DNA from: a bacterium
GTDB lineage: Bacteria; Bdellovibrionota; UBA1018
DNA: 46,776 nucleotides
Assembly: GCA_019751945.1 (NCBI GenBank)
Contig: JAIEMT010000054.1
Span: forward strand, 1-46,776
Direction: 5' to 3'
A model generated the notes under the pieces. It was not told the DNA's origin, did no database searches, and was given only the letters and a program-made list of their open reading frames with translations. This document shows, in pieces, positions 1 to 8,022 of this stretch; the stretch's first letter is position 1; every line of letters starts with the position of its first letter. The translations under genes and the position numbers were made by a program.

Positions 1-396
1 CTGAAGCGCATTCAAGATCTGGAGTCGAAGAAATCCGCCGCGTCCCTGGAGCAGGCTTTAGAAGCCATGGCCGATTTGTATCTTCAGAAAAACGACCCGC
101 TTGAGAAAGCCAAGCGCTCCAAACCACTCGCGCCGGCGCGAGTTAGTACAGAAGCAAAAACAACGCCCGACCAGCCCTGGAAAACCCGAAGAAAGTACGC
201 AGCCCCTCTCAGGCACGCCATTCAGAAACGAGATCAGGGCCGGTGCACGCATCAACAAGAAGGCAAGCGCTGCACCGAAAGACGCTGGCTCGACATTCAT
301 CACAAGAAGCCCTTGTCACAGGGAGGGCAAACGACGCTGGAAAACCTCACCCTTCTTTGCAAAGGGCATCACCAACTCTTGCACCATCATAAATAA
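1..396 (+). CDS. HNH endonuclease, C-terminal part (5' end outside window)
   Basis: The frame is open from the first base, so the gene begins upstream. The visible 131 residues hold a low-complexity linker and a C-terminal HNH nuclease fold: a Cys in RCTH, a second Cys about ten residues on, then the catalytic-type DIHHKKP segment, NLTLLC and a final GHHQLLHHH. HNH domains cut DNA with one divalent metal. From memory of the family, similar proteins in Bdellovibrio relatives carry an N-terminal helical domain before this nuclease and occur in many copies; that domain would lie outside the window. The first in-window Met (position 67) is probably not the true start, because coding continues upstream of it. 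Biological role unknown. Confidence 0.85.
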   Translation: MKRIQDLESKKSAASLEQALEAMADLYLQKNDPLEKAKRSKPLAPARVSTEAKTTPDQPWKTRRKYAAPLRHAIQKRDQGRCTHQQEGKRCTERRWLDIHHKKPLSQGGQTTLENLTLLCKGHHQLLHHHK

Positions 397-468
397 CGCC
401 CAGCGCCGTCTGCTCGGCCGGAACCTTCTCAAGCCCAGCCAAAAATCTGCCGATCAGTGAGGACTATG

Positions 469-1026
469 ATGTGGATTGGACTCACTGTCTTTGGAACGTA
501 CCTGGCCATGCTCTTTGCCGACGAATGGAAGTTTGATCGCAAAGGGGTTCTCTCTCCGAGAGAGAGAAAAGGTCATGTCTTAGATAGTTTCTTGCTCGCC
601 GCGATGGTGGGGTTGGTTGCTTTCGTTGAGTACTCGAATCTCGTGAAAATGGTTTTTGGCGTGTTGGCGGTGCTTTCGATTTTCTCACTCGTACAGAGAG
701 AAAAAGATCATGCCGTTCGCAGCGATGGTCGTGAGCAAATGCTTCACGCGCTCACTTATATGTTCTATCCCATCATGCTGGGAACTTTGGCCATGATTTG
801 GCCGGTGATTGATGGCGTATCGATGATTGTCGGCTGGGTCCTCCCCGTCAGCATGAAAAACTTACGCCCGCTTTGTTTGGGTTACTTCGCAGTTTGCACG
901 GTGTTCTTTCTCTATCGCGCCATCTATTGGCTAAAAGTTCGGAAGCACGATGGCATTGCTCCGGAAGTGTTGGCGTTGACCGATGGAACCACGGGTTCCG
1001 GCCACGAACCTCCCAAGGCAGCTTAA
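469..1026 (+). CDS. Multi-pass inner-membrane protein of unknown function
   Basis: I do not recognise the family. The protein has about six hydrophobic stretches: an N-terminal one, two around residues 40-75, two around 95-130 and one near 140-165, with a short polar C-terminal tail. A GTG at 457 and ATGs at 466 and 469 are in frame. The GAGGA at 459-463 sits 5 bases before the ATG at 469, which favours that start. The stop codon overlaps the stop of the convergent phosphatase gene by 4 bases, so there is no room for a terminator between them. Function cannot be assigned from sequence. Confidence 0.7.
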   Translation: MWIGLTVFGTYLAMLFADEWKFDRKGVLSPRERKGHVLDSFLLAAMVGLVAFVEYSNLVKMVFGVLAVLSIFSLVQREKDHAVRSDGREQMLHALTYMFYPIMLGTLAMIWPVIDGVSMIVGWVLPVSMKNLRPLCLGYFAVCTVFFLYRAIYWLKVRKHDGIAPEVLALTDGTTGSGHEPPKAA

Positions 1027-2213
1027 ATAAAATCCACTACGATAAAAGTATTGTCATCCGGAGCAGGGCCGGGAACCATCGCCTTTTTAATTTCTTCGGC
1101 AATGTAGTCGCGTGCTTTTTCGGTGTCCATGGAGCGCGTGTGTAAGAGAACATTGCGGAGTCGCTTCAAACCAAACTGCCGATCATTGGCCATATTGAAT
1201 TCATAAGCTCCGTCCGTGAAGATGAAGATACGATCGCCCTTGGAAATCGTTCGATGGTCGGAGCCGACGGTGAGAATCTTTGAGCCCACAGGTGTGCCCG
1301 AGCCCACCATGGTTTCTAAATCGCTATTCGCTCTTAAAACATAGATAGGGGGAGCTGCAGCGGTCCACCATTTGGCTTCATTTTGAGCTACGGGAATTTC
1401 CAAAGCGGACATGGTCATCCAGTACTGGCTTTCGCAGAAAGATTTGAGCGATTCGTTTAGCTCGCCAAATAGAGTGGGAAGATCCGAGAGTTTTGGGTTG
1501 TACGGCAAGGCTTTGGCCAAGCTTTGATAGGCGCCAGCCATCAACGCGGTCACCATGGCAGAGCCTGCGCCGTGACCTGTGACGTCGCCCAGTATAATGA
1601 CCAAGCTGCCATCGGGACGAACGGTGTACCACCACCAATCGCCGCCGGATTGATTAGCAGCTTCGTAGTACGCGGCGAGTTTCACATTCTTGTGAGTGAA
1701 GGTATTGTCCTTCGGGAGCAACAGAGTTTGAACGGCGCCGGTGACTTCCAAGTCCTTAGCAAGAGTGTAAACTTCGGACATGGCCTTTTTGAGGTCTGAG
1801 ATATCCCGGCCGATACAGGTATAAAGTTTCCGGCTCAAGCGCGTTCCAAATTCGAAGCTGAAAATCTGCCAGATGAATGAACGCATCTGCGTATTTTCTA
1901 TGTCGATGGCGAGCTCAAATTCCACGATTTCCGAATCAGCATCGCCCGAGTCGATTTTGATCAGGCGATCTTTAAACTGATTCCAGGTCTCTTCTTTAAA
2001 AAGGGACGAGAGAGAGCGACCGAGCAAGAGTTCGTGATCTACACCAATGTATTTCGCCACTTCTTGATTGGCGCGCAAAATATTTCCCTGAGCATCGACG
2101 ACCGCAAAAACGCCCGGGAGCTGATCGAAGATGCGATCCGTAAGCGACTTCGAATTCTCCAGCAAGGAGAGGATCTGGTGTGTCGCCTGTAGGTCTTGAT
2201 TCAGCAAACTCAT
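1023..2213 (-). CDS. PAS domain SpoIIE-type (PP2C) serine phosphatase
   Basis: A cytoplasmic 396-residue protein. Residues about 25-140 form a PAS sensor domain (FAVVDAQGNILRANQ). A short helix leads to a SpoIIE/PP2C catalytic domain from about 155 to the end. Metal-binding positions are visible: SGGDWW with D192, GDVTGHG with D210, an FTDG segment and a terminal DDNT (D386-D387). Such phosphatases dephosphorylate a serine on STAS-domain antagonists in partner-switching circuits; the STAS protein at 3311-3823 is the obvious candidate substrate, by inference. It is the last gene of a three-gene minus-strand operon, 6 bases after the CheY-like gene. No clear Shine-Dalgarno is seen, so translation may be coupled. 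Confidence 0.93.
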   Translation of the reverse strand: MSLLNQDLQATHQILSLLENSKSLTDRIFDQLPGVFAVVDAQGNILRANQEVAKYIGVDHELLLGRSLSSLFKEETWNQFKDRLIKIDSGDADSEIVEFELAIDIENTQMRSFIWQIFSFEFGTRLSRKLYTCIGRDISDLKKAMSEVYTLAKDLEVTGAVQTLLLPKDNTFTHKNVKLAAYYEAANQSGGDWWWYTVRPDGSLVIILGDVTGHGAGSAMVTALMAGAYQSLAKALPYNPKLSDLPTLFGELNESLKSFCESQYWMTMSALEIPVAQNEAKWWTAAAPPIYVLRANSDLETMVGSGTPVGSKILTVGSDHRTISKGDRIFIFTDGAYEFNMANDRQFGLKRLRNVLLHTRSMDTEKARDYIAEEIKKAMVPGPAPDDNTFIVVDFI

Positions 2214-2219
2214 GGTGTT

Positions 2220-2588
2220 TTAGGTTTTCTTCAGTACTTTTCCGATTGCTGCGAGCATTTTCTCAGCAACGTAGGGTTTAGTGATCCAAGCAATCACGCC
2301 AGCTTCTTTGCCCTTGGCCTTCATTTCCGGGCCCGATTCTGTCGTCAGCATGAAAATGGGGATGGCTTTGAACTCAGCAGTCTGGTGAACCTTGGAGCAC
2401 ATGGTCAGACCGTCCATATTGGGCATGTTGACGTCACAGACAATCAGAGCGACGTCCTTGTTCTTCTCAAGAACTTCGATGCCGTTGACACCGTCCACAC
2501 CCTCAACCACTTGAAAGCCGCCTTTTTCAAGGTCTTGCTTGAGCTGCACTCGGAGCGTTTCAGAATCGTCTACCACCAAGATTTTCAT
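2220..2588 (-). CDS. CheY-like single-domain response regulator
   Basis: A stand-alone receiver domain of 122 residues. It has the acidic pair D7-D8, the phospho-acceptor D52 in CDVNMPNMDG, the switch Thr in MLTT (T82/T83) and the conserved lysine K104 in TKP. No output domain is present, so it acts by protein contact or as a phosphate carrier. AAGGAG lies 6 bases before the ATG. It sits between the CheX-like phosphatase gene (9-base gap) and the SpoIIE phosphatase gene (6-base gap). The kinase at 4817-8008 is the likely phosphodonor by proximity; this is inference. MNMPNMDG-type sequence and KPYV resemble chemotaxis-branch receivers. Confidence 0.94.
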   Translation of the reverse strand: MKILVVDDSETLRVQLKQDLEKGGFQVVEGVDGVNGIEVLEKNKDVALIVCDVNMPNMDGLTMCSKVHQTAEFKAIPIFMLTTESGPEMKAKGKEAGVIAWITKPYVAEKMLAAIGKVLKKT

Positions 2589-2597
2589 ACCATCTCC

Positions 2598-3167
2598 TTA
2601 CAGGAACTCTGCTTCCCCGAGGTCTTCGGGTTTTTCATCCACATTTTCGTTCAGGCTAGTTAACGTAATCTGTTCAAAGGTTTCAATGGAGACGGTGCAG
2701 CCAATCTCGAAATCAGGGCCGTGAAGGCGCCACTGATCAAAAATATTGTTCTTCACCTGATTTGCCTGAAAGAAAACTTCATCAAAACCGCGTGTGACGA
2801 GGGGGAGGCTAACGCCGGTCATCACCTTCGCATCCGATAGAGAGCGCTTGATGGCTCCCGCCGTGAGGTTGCAGAACTCTCTCATGAAGTCCAAAGCCTG
2901 TTCTATTCGAATGGCGCTGGACGCTTTCTTATAGGGAACGGAAGCTAGAAGCTTCGCATCCTTGCTCATGAAGTGAGCCTTAAAAATCATTTTCACGTCT
3001 TTCCCGGAAACCAAGATGATCGACATCCAGTGGGCGTAGACCCAAGGGGAACCTTGAATTTCGCCGAGCTCGACGTCGCTTCGATTGCCGTGAAGGACGA
3101 GTCTGGATTTCGAAATATTTCGAACCAGTCTCTTCAGTTTTTGTATATCTTCCTGTTTCGGGTTCAT
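2598..3167 (-). CDS. CheX/CheC-like CheY-P phosphatase homologue
   Basis: With the ATG at 3167 as start the protein has 189 residues. The second half carries the CheC/CheX/FliY signature D-x3-E-x2-N (D93, E97, N100), followed about 22 residues later by P122 in VSLPLV. In characterised CheX/CheC proteins the Glu and Asn promote CheY-P hydrolysis. The gene directly precedes a CheY-like receiver gene, which fits that role. The first half (about residues 1-85) is less recognisable and may be a second, diverged copy of the same fold. An in-frame GTG at 3251 would add 28 residues but has no ribosome binding site; the ATG also lacks a strong one, so the start is uncertain. Confidence 0.75.
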   Translation of the reverse strand: MNPKQEDIQKLKRLVRNISKSRLVLHGNRSDVELGEIQGSPWVYAHWMSIILVSGKDVKMIFKAHFMSKDAKLLASVPYKKASSAIRIEQALDFMREFCNLTAGAIKRSLSDAKVMTGVSLPLVTRGFDEVFFQANQVKNNIFDQWRLHGPDFEIGCTVSIETFEQITLTSLNENVDEKPEDLGEAEFL

Positions 3168-3310
3168 GTCAAAATGTTGCCGCCATGGTGGTACAAAACA
3201 ATGATTGTTTAATGCAACCTTCAGTTTAAGAGGAGTTGAAGAAATTCTCACTTAAATTTTTATCGCAAATTGAGTTCCGGTGAAAGATACTAGAAATACA
3301 CGGAGCAAGA

Positions 3311-3823
3311 ATGCCCAAGGCATCGAAACCATCAGCAACTAAGAAAGCGGCAAAGTCCGAAACAGGCAAATCGGGAGCTAAGTCTAACGTGGCCGCCGCT
3401 CAAATAGAACTTCCTAGTATCATCGACGAAAGTACTGTTTTTGATCAGTATATTGGCAAGCCCACCGGGGCTTTGATGATCAGTTGTAAGAAAATCGCCC
3501 GAATTAATTCGGCGGGAATTCGCGCTTGGAAGGGGTGTTTCGATCACCTCGACAAAAATGGAATTTCTCTCACCTTTGTGGACTGCCCGCCTGTGGTATT
3601 GCAGCAAGTAGCCCTATTCGACAATTTCCTTTCGGGTGGAACCATTTCTTCTGTTTTGGTGCCATACCTCTGTCAGATCTGCGGAAAAAGCTTTGAAAAG
3701 CATTACACCGTTTCTGAATTAAAGAAGAATAAGTGCGATTTTCAGCCCAGCAAATGCGACAAATGCGGGGCTATGGCGGAATTCGACGACGACTTTGATA
3801 TATACACAAGATTAATAGAATAA
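3311..3823 (+). CDS. STAS-like protein with Lys/Ala-rich tail and C-terminal zinc ribbon
   Basis: A three-part 170-residue protein. Residues 1-30 are a basic Lys/Ala/Ser-rich tail. Residues about 31-118 resemble an anti-sigma-antagonist (STAS) domain: INSAGI sits where the phosphorylatable Ser (S67) of SpoIIAA-like proteins lies. The C-terminus carries CxxC pairs (C121/C124 and C149/C152), a likely zinc ribbon, then an acidic end. STAS proteins switch partners when a kinase of the GHKL class phosphorylates the Ser and a PP2C phosphatase removes it; both enzyme types are neighbours. The zinc ribbon and basic tail are unusual for this family and might allow nucleic-acid or partner binding. The gene precedes the GHKL ATPase gene by 20 bases. 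Confidence 0.72.
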   Translation: MPKASKPSATKKAAKSETGKSGAKSNVAAAQIELPSIIDESTVFDQYIGKPTGALMISCKKIARINSAGIRAWKGCFDHLDKNGISLTFVDCPPVVLQQVALFDNFLSGGTISSVLVPYLCQICGKSFEKHYTVSELKKNKCDFQPSKCDKCGAMAEFDDDFDIYTRLIE

Positions 3824-3843
3824 CGCTTCGGAGATATTGCTTC

Positions 3844-4827
3844 ATGTTGATTTTGGTTTCAGAGAGAGACGACGATATTCAGTTTGGGGGCGAGGTAGCA
3901 ACCGCCGCGAAACTGAATTTCAAACACGCGAAATCCCCTAAGGAAGCTGTTAGCATCCTAGGAAAAGCCAAGGGCGATGCGATGGCGAATGCCATGATTT
4001 TTGCCGACCTTTCGCAAAGCGGGCAGTTGAAAGATTTTCAAGATGCCCTCTCAACCTACATCGGAAAAGAAAAGAACAAGGTTAGCCCGAACAACGTTCA
4101 CTTCATTGGCGCAGAGCACCTGTCTGAGAAGGATTTGTTAGGTTGCTTCAACATGTTCGGCCATTTCATCATTCGTAATTATGGCGACCCGAAAGAAGCA
4201 GGTCGTCACTATGGCCGAATTGTTCAGGGTTACCGTGGAAATGATGAGATCAAGGTTTCGAGCCTCCTCTCGGACTCTGGAAGCATCCGAATCATCAAGT
4301 TGAAGAATTCCACCGAGAAAAGTGCGTTTATTGATCAGGTTCGAGAATATCTCTCCAATGAGACGTCGTTCGTAGAGCGATCGATCTTTGTCATTATCAA
4401 TGCGGTCGATGAACTCCTGATGAATGCGATTTACGACGCTCCGACGACTCAGTCGGGAAAAGAAAAGTATTCGATGACCCTGCGAGACACTCCGATCGAT
4501 TTGGAAGGGCAGCAATCGGTTGAACTCCAAATGGGGTACGACGGTGAATATGTTGCTTTTACGGTGGTCGATCGGTTCGGCAGCGTCAATAAGACCAAGC
4601 TTCTGAGCAAAGTTTTCGCAAGTTACATGGAAGAGGAATATCAGGTCGATCTGAGCCGCGCAGGCGCTGGGTTAGGCTTGGCGACAACCTTCCGTACAGG
4701 TGGAAGTTTGCTGATTTACAGCAAACCGAAAGAAAAGACCGCTGTGACTGTTTTTTTCAAGCAGACTGAAAATTACAGAGACTTTAAGAAGCAGTTCAAA
4801 TTCATTTCAGTTCACATCAGTTCTTAA
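3844..4827 (+). CDS. GHKL ATPase (anti-sigma-kinase-like) with receiver-like N-terminal half
   Basis: The C-terminal half (about 150-310) is a GHKL/HATPase fold: N-box NAVDELLMNA (E190, N194), D243-x2-G246 and the glycine loop GAGLGLA (G274-G278). There is no H-box, so it resembles RsbW/SpoIIAB kinases rather than a classical histidine kinase. The first about 125 residues look like a degenerate receiver (MLILVSERDDD, then FADLS around D55), without the usual Lys. It is co-directional with the STAS gene, giving a kinase-antagonist pair. Its end overlaps the convergent CheA-like gene by 11 bases. The kinase role is inferred from domain architecture and neighbours. Confidence 0.75.
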   Translation: MLILVSERDDDIQFGGEVATAAKLNFKHAKSPKEAVSILGKAKGDAMANAMIFADLSQSGQLKDFQDALSTYIGKEKNKVSPNNVHFIGAEHLSEKDLLGCFNMFGHFIIRNYGDPKEAGRHYGRIVQGYRGNDEIKVSSLLSDSGSIRIIKLKNSTEKSAFIDQVREYLSNETSFVERSIFVIINAVDELLMNAIYDAPTTQSGKEKYSMTLRDTPIDLEGQQSVELQMGYDGEYVAFTVVDRFGSVNKTKLLSKVFASYMEEEYQVDLSRAGAGLGLATTFRTGGSLLIYSKPKEKTAVTVFFKQTENYRDFKKQFKFISVHISS

Positions 4828-7800
4828 TCTTAATTGTAAATTCTGAACCAAGTCCGACGCGGGAGACGAGTGCGAGTTCACCGCCCGCCTTTTTGACCAA
4901 CGTTTCGACGATTTCCATCCCCACACCACGGCCTGAAAGCTCCGAGGCCTGTTCTTTCGATGAGAAGCCTGGTTTGAAGATCAGGAAGACTTTTTCTTTA
5001 TCGCTCAGTGACTGGTGTTCCTTTTCTGTAATGATGCCCTTTTTCAAAGCGATGTCTGCGATTCGTTTCGGGTCAATGCCGCGTCCATCGTCGGTAATCA
5101 CTAACGCCACATGGTCCGCTGCTTCGATGCACTGAACTTCAATCAGGCCCAATTCTTTTTTACCTTGCTTGACCCGCTCTTCAGGGATTTCAATTCCGTG
5201 GTCAATGCCGTTTCGAATGACGTGTACTAGCGCGTCTTGAAGATTTCCAATCTGTTCGCGACTCAATGTAATATCGGCACCGGTGACATCGTATTGGACT
5301 TTCTTTCCCAGCGTGGTTGAAACTTCTTTGACCATTGTCTGGAACTTAAAGAGCATGGGTTTCACCGGAATGTTGAGAAGATTTCTGAAATCCTTTTTGA
5401 TCGCGTTGACCGCTTGCTGATCCGAAGCGGTGTTGAGTTGCACGATGGCGCGCTCCAGGCGAGCCAGATTGACGTCCACGATTTCCAGAAACTTGGGAGC
5501 ATCGCCCGTCATGCCGCCCTGTCCCTTAGCAAGATAAGGATCAATGATCTGCAGAAGATCTAAATACTTTATTTGAAGAGGAATAGTTTCAGGTAAGCCT
5601 TCCTCTGGCGTCAGATGGGATTTCAAACCCGCTGCCACCGCTTTCGAAGTGGCTTCGATCTGAGTGATGACCTGGGCAAATGCACCGTCTTTACCAAATG
5701 CAATAACGGCGTTTCTCAACGGCTGAAGATCGACTGCTGCTTCATTGATCGGAGACGTATGAGGCAAGTCACTTCCTGCTGCTGTCTGAATGACCTGAAG
5801 CACGGAAGCCACGGATTGTTGACTCGCAGTTTGCTTTCTTAGGAACAAGAACCAAGGCGAGCGGAGTTCTCCTAGGGCAGTGAGTTGCTTTAAGGCGTCG
5901 GTGGCGTCTTTGAACGGGGTTTTCAAAGCGTCTTGAACTTTTTGTTTCACATCTGATTTTACAATCTCATTGGCATAGAGGCAGCCGGTGAAATTGAGGT
6001 AACGCCATACATAGGTCATGCCCCTACTCAAAGTGGGGATGAGAGCAGCGTCAGCAGAGGTTTCAAAAGCTTTGGTCATCTGTGTCGCTAAAACTGTGAG
6101 GTACTTGAAGCCGACTTCGAGGCAGGTGCTTTGCAGCATCCGGATGGCGTGGCCTAAATCCTTCTTCGTTTCATCCGATTTTTTTGCCCGATATTTTTCA
6201 ATAGCCAGGTGAACGAGGTAGGCCTCGCTGAGCGCACGAATCTGCGCGTCTGGTTCCAAAGAGTAGGGTTTGAAACTCATGGAACGGCTGAAGAGATTCA
6301 AAAAGGCGCCCTTCAATTCGTTGAGAACTTCAGGAGTAATGGTTTTAGAGAGTTTGTCGCAAGCCGCCGTGAGAGCTGGATCACGTAGGGACTTTGCAAT
6401 CCAGATCTGAGTCAGAATTCGACTCGCTACTTCTGGGCTCTTCGTATCTTTGCCTTCTGTTTCAATAAAGAGCTGGTTCAGCTCCTGAATGATCGGAGGT
6501 TCGAACTGATTTTTAATATTCAGAATACGATTGGCCACCTGGGCGTATTCTTGAAGCTGTTCTTGAACCTCGTAGAGTTCCTGAAAAATTTTTAGTCGCC
6601 CATCTGGAATGGGGAGGGACTTATCCAAAATCTTACCCTTGATTTCGAGAACAATGCTTTCCGTGGTGTGAACTCGCTTCGAAATAAAGCTGTAACCAAA
6701 AAGGCGCGCGTTCCCTTTTAAGGTGTGCAGGTTTCGCATGAGGACGCCGAGGGCATTGGGATCGGACTCAATGCTCCTGGTATTTTCTTTACACATCTCC
6801 AGGAGCTCCGCTGAACGCGTGAAGAAGTTACTGATGTTTTCAAGATTGTTTCGAGCGAGTTCTTGAATGATTTGAATTTCGCCGCGTTCTTTCGCAATTT
6901 GCTTTTCCAAGCGCTCGAGTTCGGTGATGTCTTCCACAACGAACATGATTTTTTCTAAGAGCTCGTTATCATCCCAAATCGGGCGGTAGTTGATCTTGAG
7001 AATGCGTTCGGGGTCTTTCTCGTTGGTGGGATGCATGTAGATGACCCGAACTGGAAATGTTCCGTCCATCAAATCCCATTGCAATTCGCTTTCGCCGAAG
7101 ACCGTAGAAAACCCTGTTGTGAGTGCGGTGTAGATTTCAGTGTTTTTCGGAAGGTCTTTAAAAATCGTGTCGTAGATCTTCGTGCTCACAATACTAGAAC
7201 CGAAGAGGGAATCCGCGAATTTAGAAACAGGCTCGACGATTGTGCCATCTTGCTTCACCGAGAAGACGGCCTGGCGCATATTATTCAGCAGTCGCTTGAC
7301 TTGAGCTGATTCAAACTGAATCGCCTGCATGAACTTCATCGTGTTCAAAGCACCAGAGATCTGGCTGGTAATGTTAGAAAAAAGCGCATCCATTTCGTCA
7401 TCGCCCTTACCTGCAGCGCTGATACGTTGATGAAGGTTGGCATTTTCTTTCGTGTTGCCGACAATCAGAACGCCCTTCAAGGAGTTCTCAGTTTTTCCTA
7501 AGTTGTAGATCAAAAATTCCTGCATTCGAAACAGTTTGCGGAATTCTTCAAGCCCCGCGTCGGAGCTAGTTTCATCACAGGTAATTCGGGTGCTTCCTTC
7601 TAGGAAAGTTTTGAACTGGGGAAGCGACGCCGTGAGAGTGATTTTCTTCACTTCTTCTTCCACGGCCATGTCTAGAAAACCGCCGTGAGATCGTCGAAGG
7701 AGCAGGGTCGGATTATTCGGATCGGGCAAAAACAGGAGGTAACGCTCGTAGTTGAGCAGATTTAAAACGAAGCGATCAATCGCCGTCAAAATTTCGTTGA

Positions 7801-8008
7801 ACTCGAGCTTTTCATTAAAATGATGTCCAACCGCCGCAATCTGAGAATAAATGACCTTTTGTTGCTCAATGCGTTCTTGGAATCGATAGAGATTTCCCTG
7901 AGCATTGATCATGCTCGAGAGTTCATGTGCAACGCGTTTGTGTTTGCGTTGAGTTTCGTCGAGTTGCTTTTTTAATGTCTCGACGGTTGGAGACTGATCC
8001 ATAATCAT
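4817..8008 (-). CDS. CheA-like histidine kinase with GAF, PAS and HPt domains
   Basis: A soluble 1063-residue signalling kinase. The order is: N-terminal coiled coil (about 5-50); GAF-like sensor (about 55-230); PAS-like segment (about 240-365); HPt domain with the phospho-acceptor H428 in LHTLKGNAR; a long helical region of unclear identity (about 500-850); then a CheA-type catalytic domain with N933/H937 (VIRNGIDHG), D973/G975/G977 and G1026-G1030 (SGRGVGM). The usual CheA C-terminal CheW-like domain is missing: the protein ends right after the ATPase fold. There are no membrane segments. Start ATG at 8008 or 8002; neither has a clear ribosome site. The first codon is only 14 bases from the divergent binding-protein gene. 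Confidence 0.9.
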   Translation of the reverse strand: MIMDQSPTVETLKKQLDETQRKHKRVAHELSSMINAQGNLYRFQERIEQQKVIYSQIAAVGHHFNEKLEFNEILTAIDRFVLNLLNYERYLLFLPDPNNPTLLLRRSHGGFLDMAVEEEVKKITLTASLPQFKTFLEGSTRITCDETSSDAGLEEFRKLFRMQEFLIYNLGKTENSLKGVLIVGNTKENANLHQRISAAGKGDDEMDALFSNITSQISGALNTMKFMQAIQFESAQVKRLLNNMRQAVFSVKQDGTIVEPVSKFADSLFGSSIVSTKIYDTIFKDLPKNTEIYTALTTGFSTVFGESELQWDLMDGTFPVRVIYMHPTNEKDPERILKINYRPIWDDNELLEKIMFVVEDITELERLEKQIAKERGEIQIIQELARNNLENISNFFTRSAELLEMCKENTRSIESDPNALGVLMRNLHTLKGNARLFGYSFISKRVHTTESIVLEIKGKILDKSLPIPDGRLKIFQELYEVQEQLQEYAQVANRILNIKNQFEPPIIQELNQLFIETEGKDTKSPEVASRILTQIWIAKSLRDPALTAACDKLSKTITPEVLNELKGAFLNLFSRSMSFKPYSLEPDAQIRALSEAYLVHLAIEKYRAKKSDETKKDLGHAIRMLQSTCLEVGFKYLTVLATQMTKAFETSADAALIPTLSRGMTYVWRYLNFTGCLYANEIVKSDVKQKVQDALKTPFKDATDALKQLTALGELRSPWFLFLRKQTASQQSVASVLQVIQTAAGSDLPHTSPINEAAVDLQPLRNAVIAFGKDGAFAQVITQIEATSKAVAAGLKSHLTPEEGLPETIPLQIKYLDLLQIIDPYLAKGQGGMTGDAPKFLEIVDVNLARLERAIVQLNTASDQQAVNAIKKDFRNLLNIPVKPMLFKFQTMVKEVSTTLGKKVQYDVTGADITLSREQIGNLQDALVHVIRNGIDHGIEIPEERVKQGKKELGLIEVQCIEAADHVALVITDDGRGIDPKRIADIALKKGIITEKEHQSLSDKEKVFLIFKPGFSSKEQASELSGRGVGMEIVETLVKKAGGELALVSRVGLGSEFTIKIKN

Positions 8009-8022
8009 AGATAATAGGAAAG

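Noticed and set aside
127..142. Perfect 16-bp palindrome CTCGCGCCGGCGCGAG, sharing 14 bases with 46661-46674
   Set aside because: It lies inside the HNH coding frame and is pure GC-rich sequence; a 14-base match is expected a few times by chance in a window of this size.
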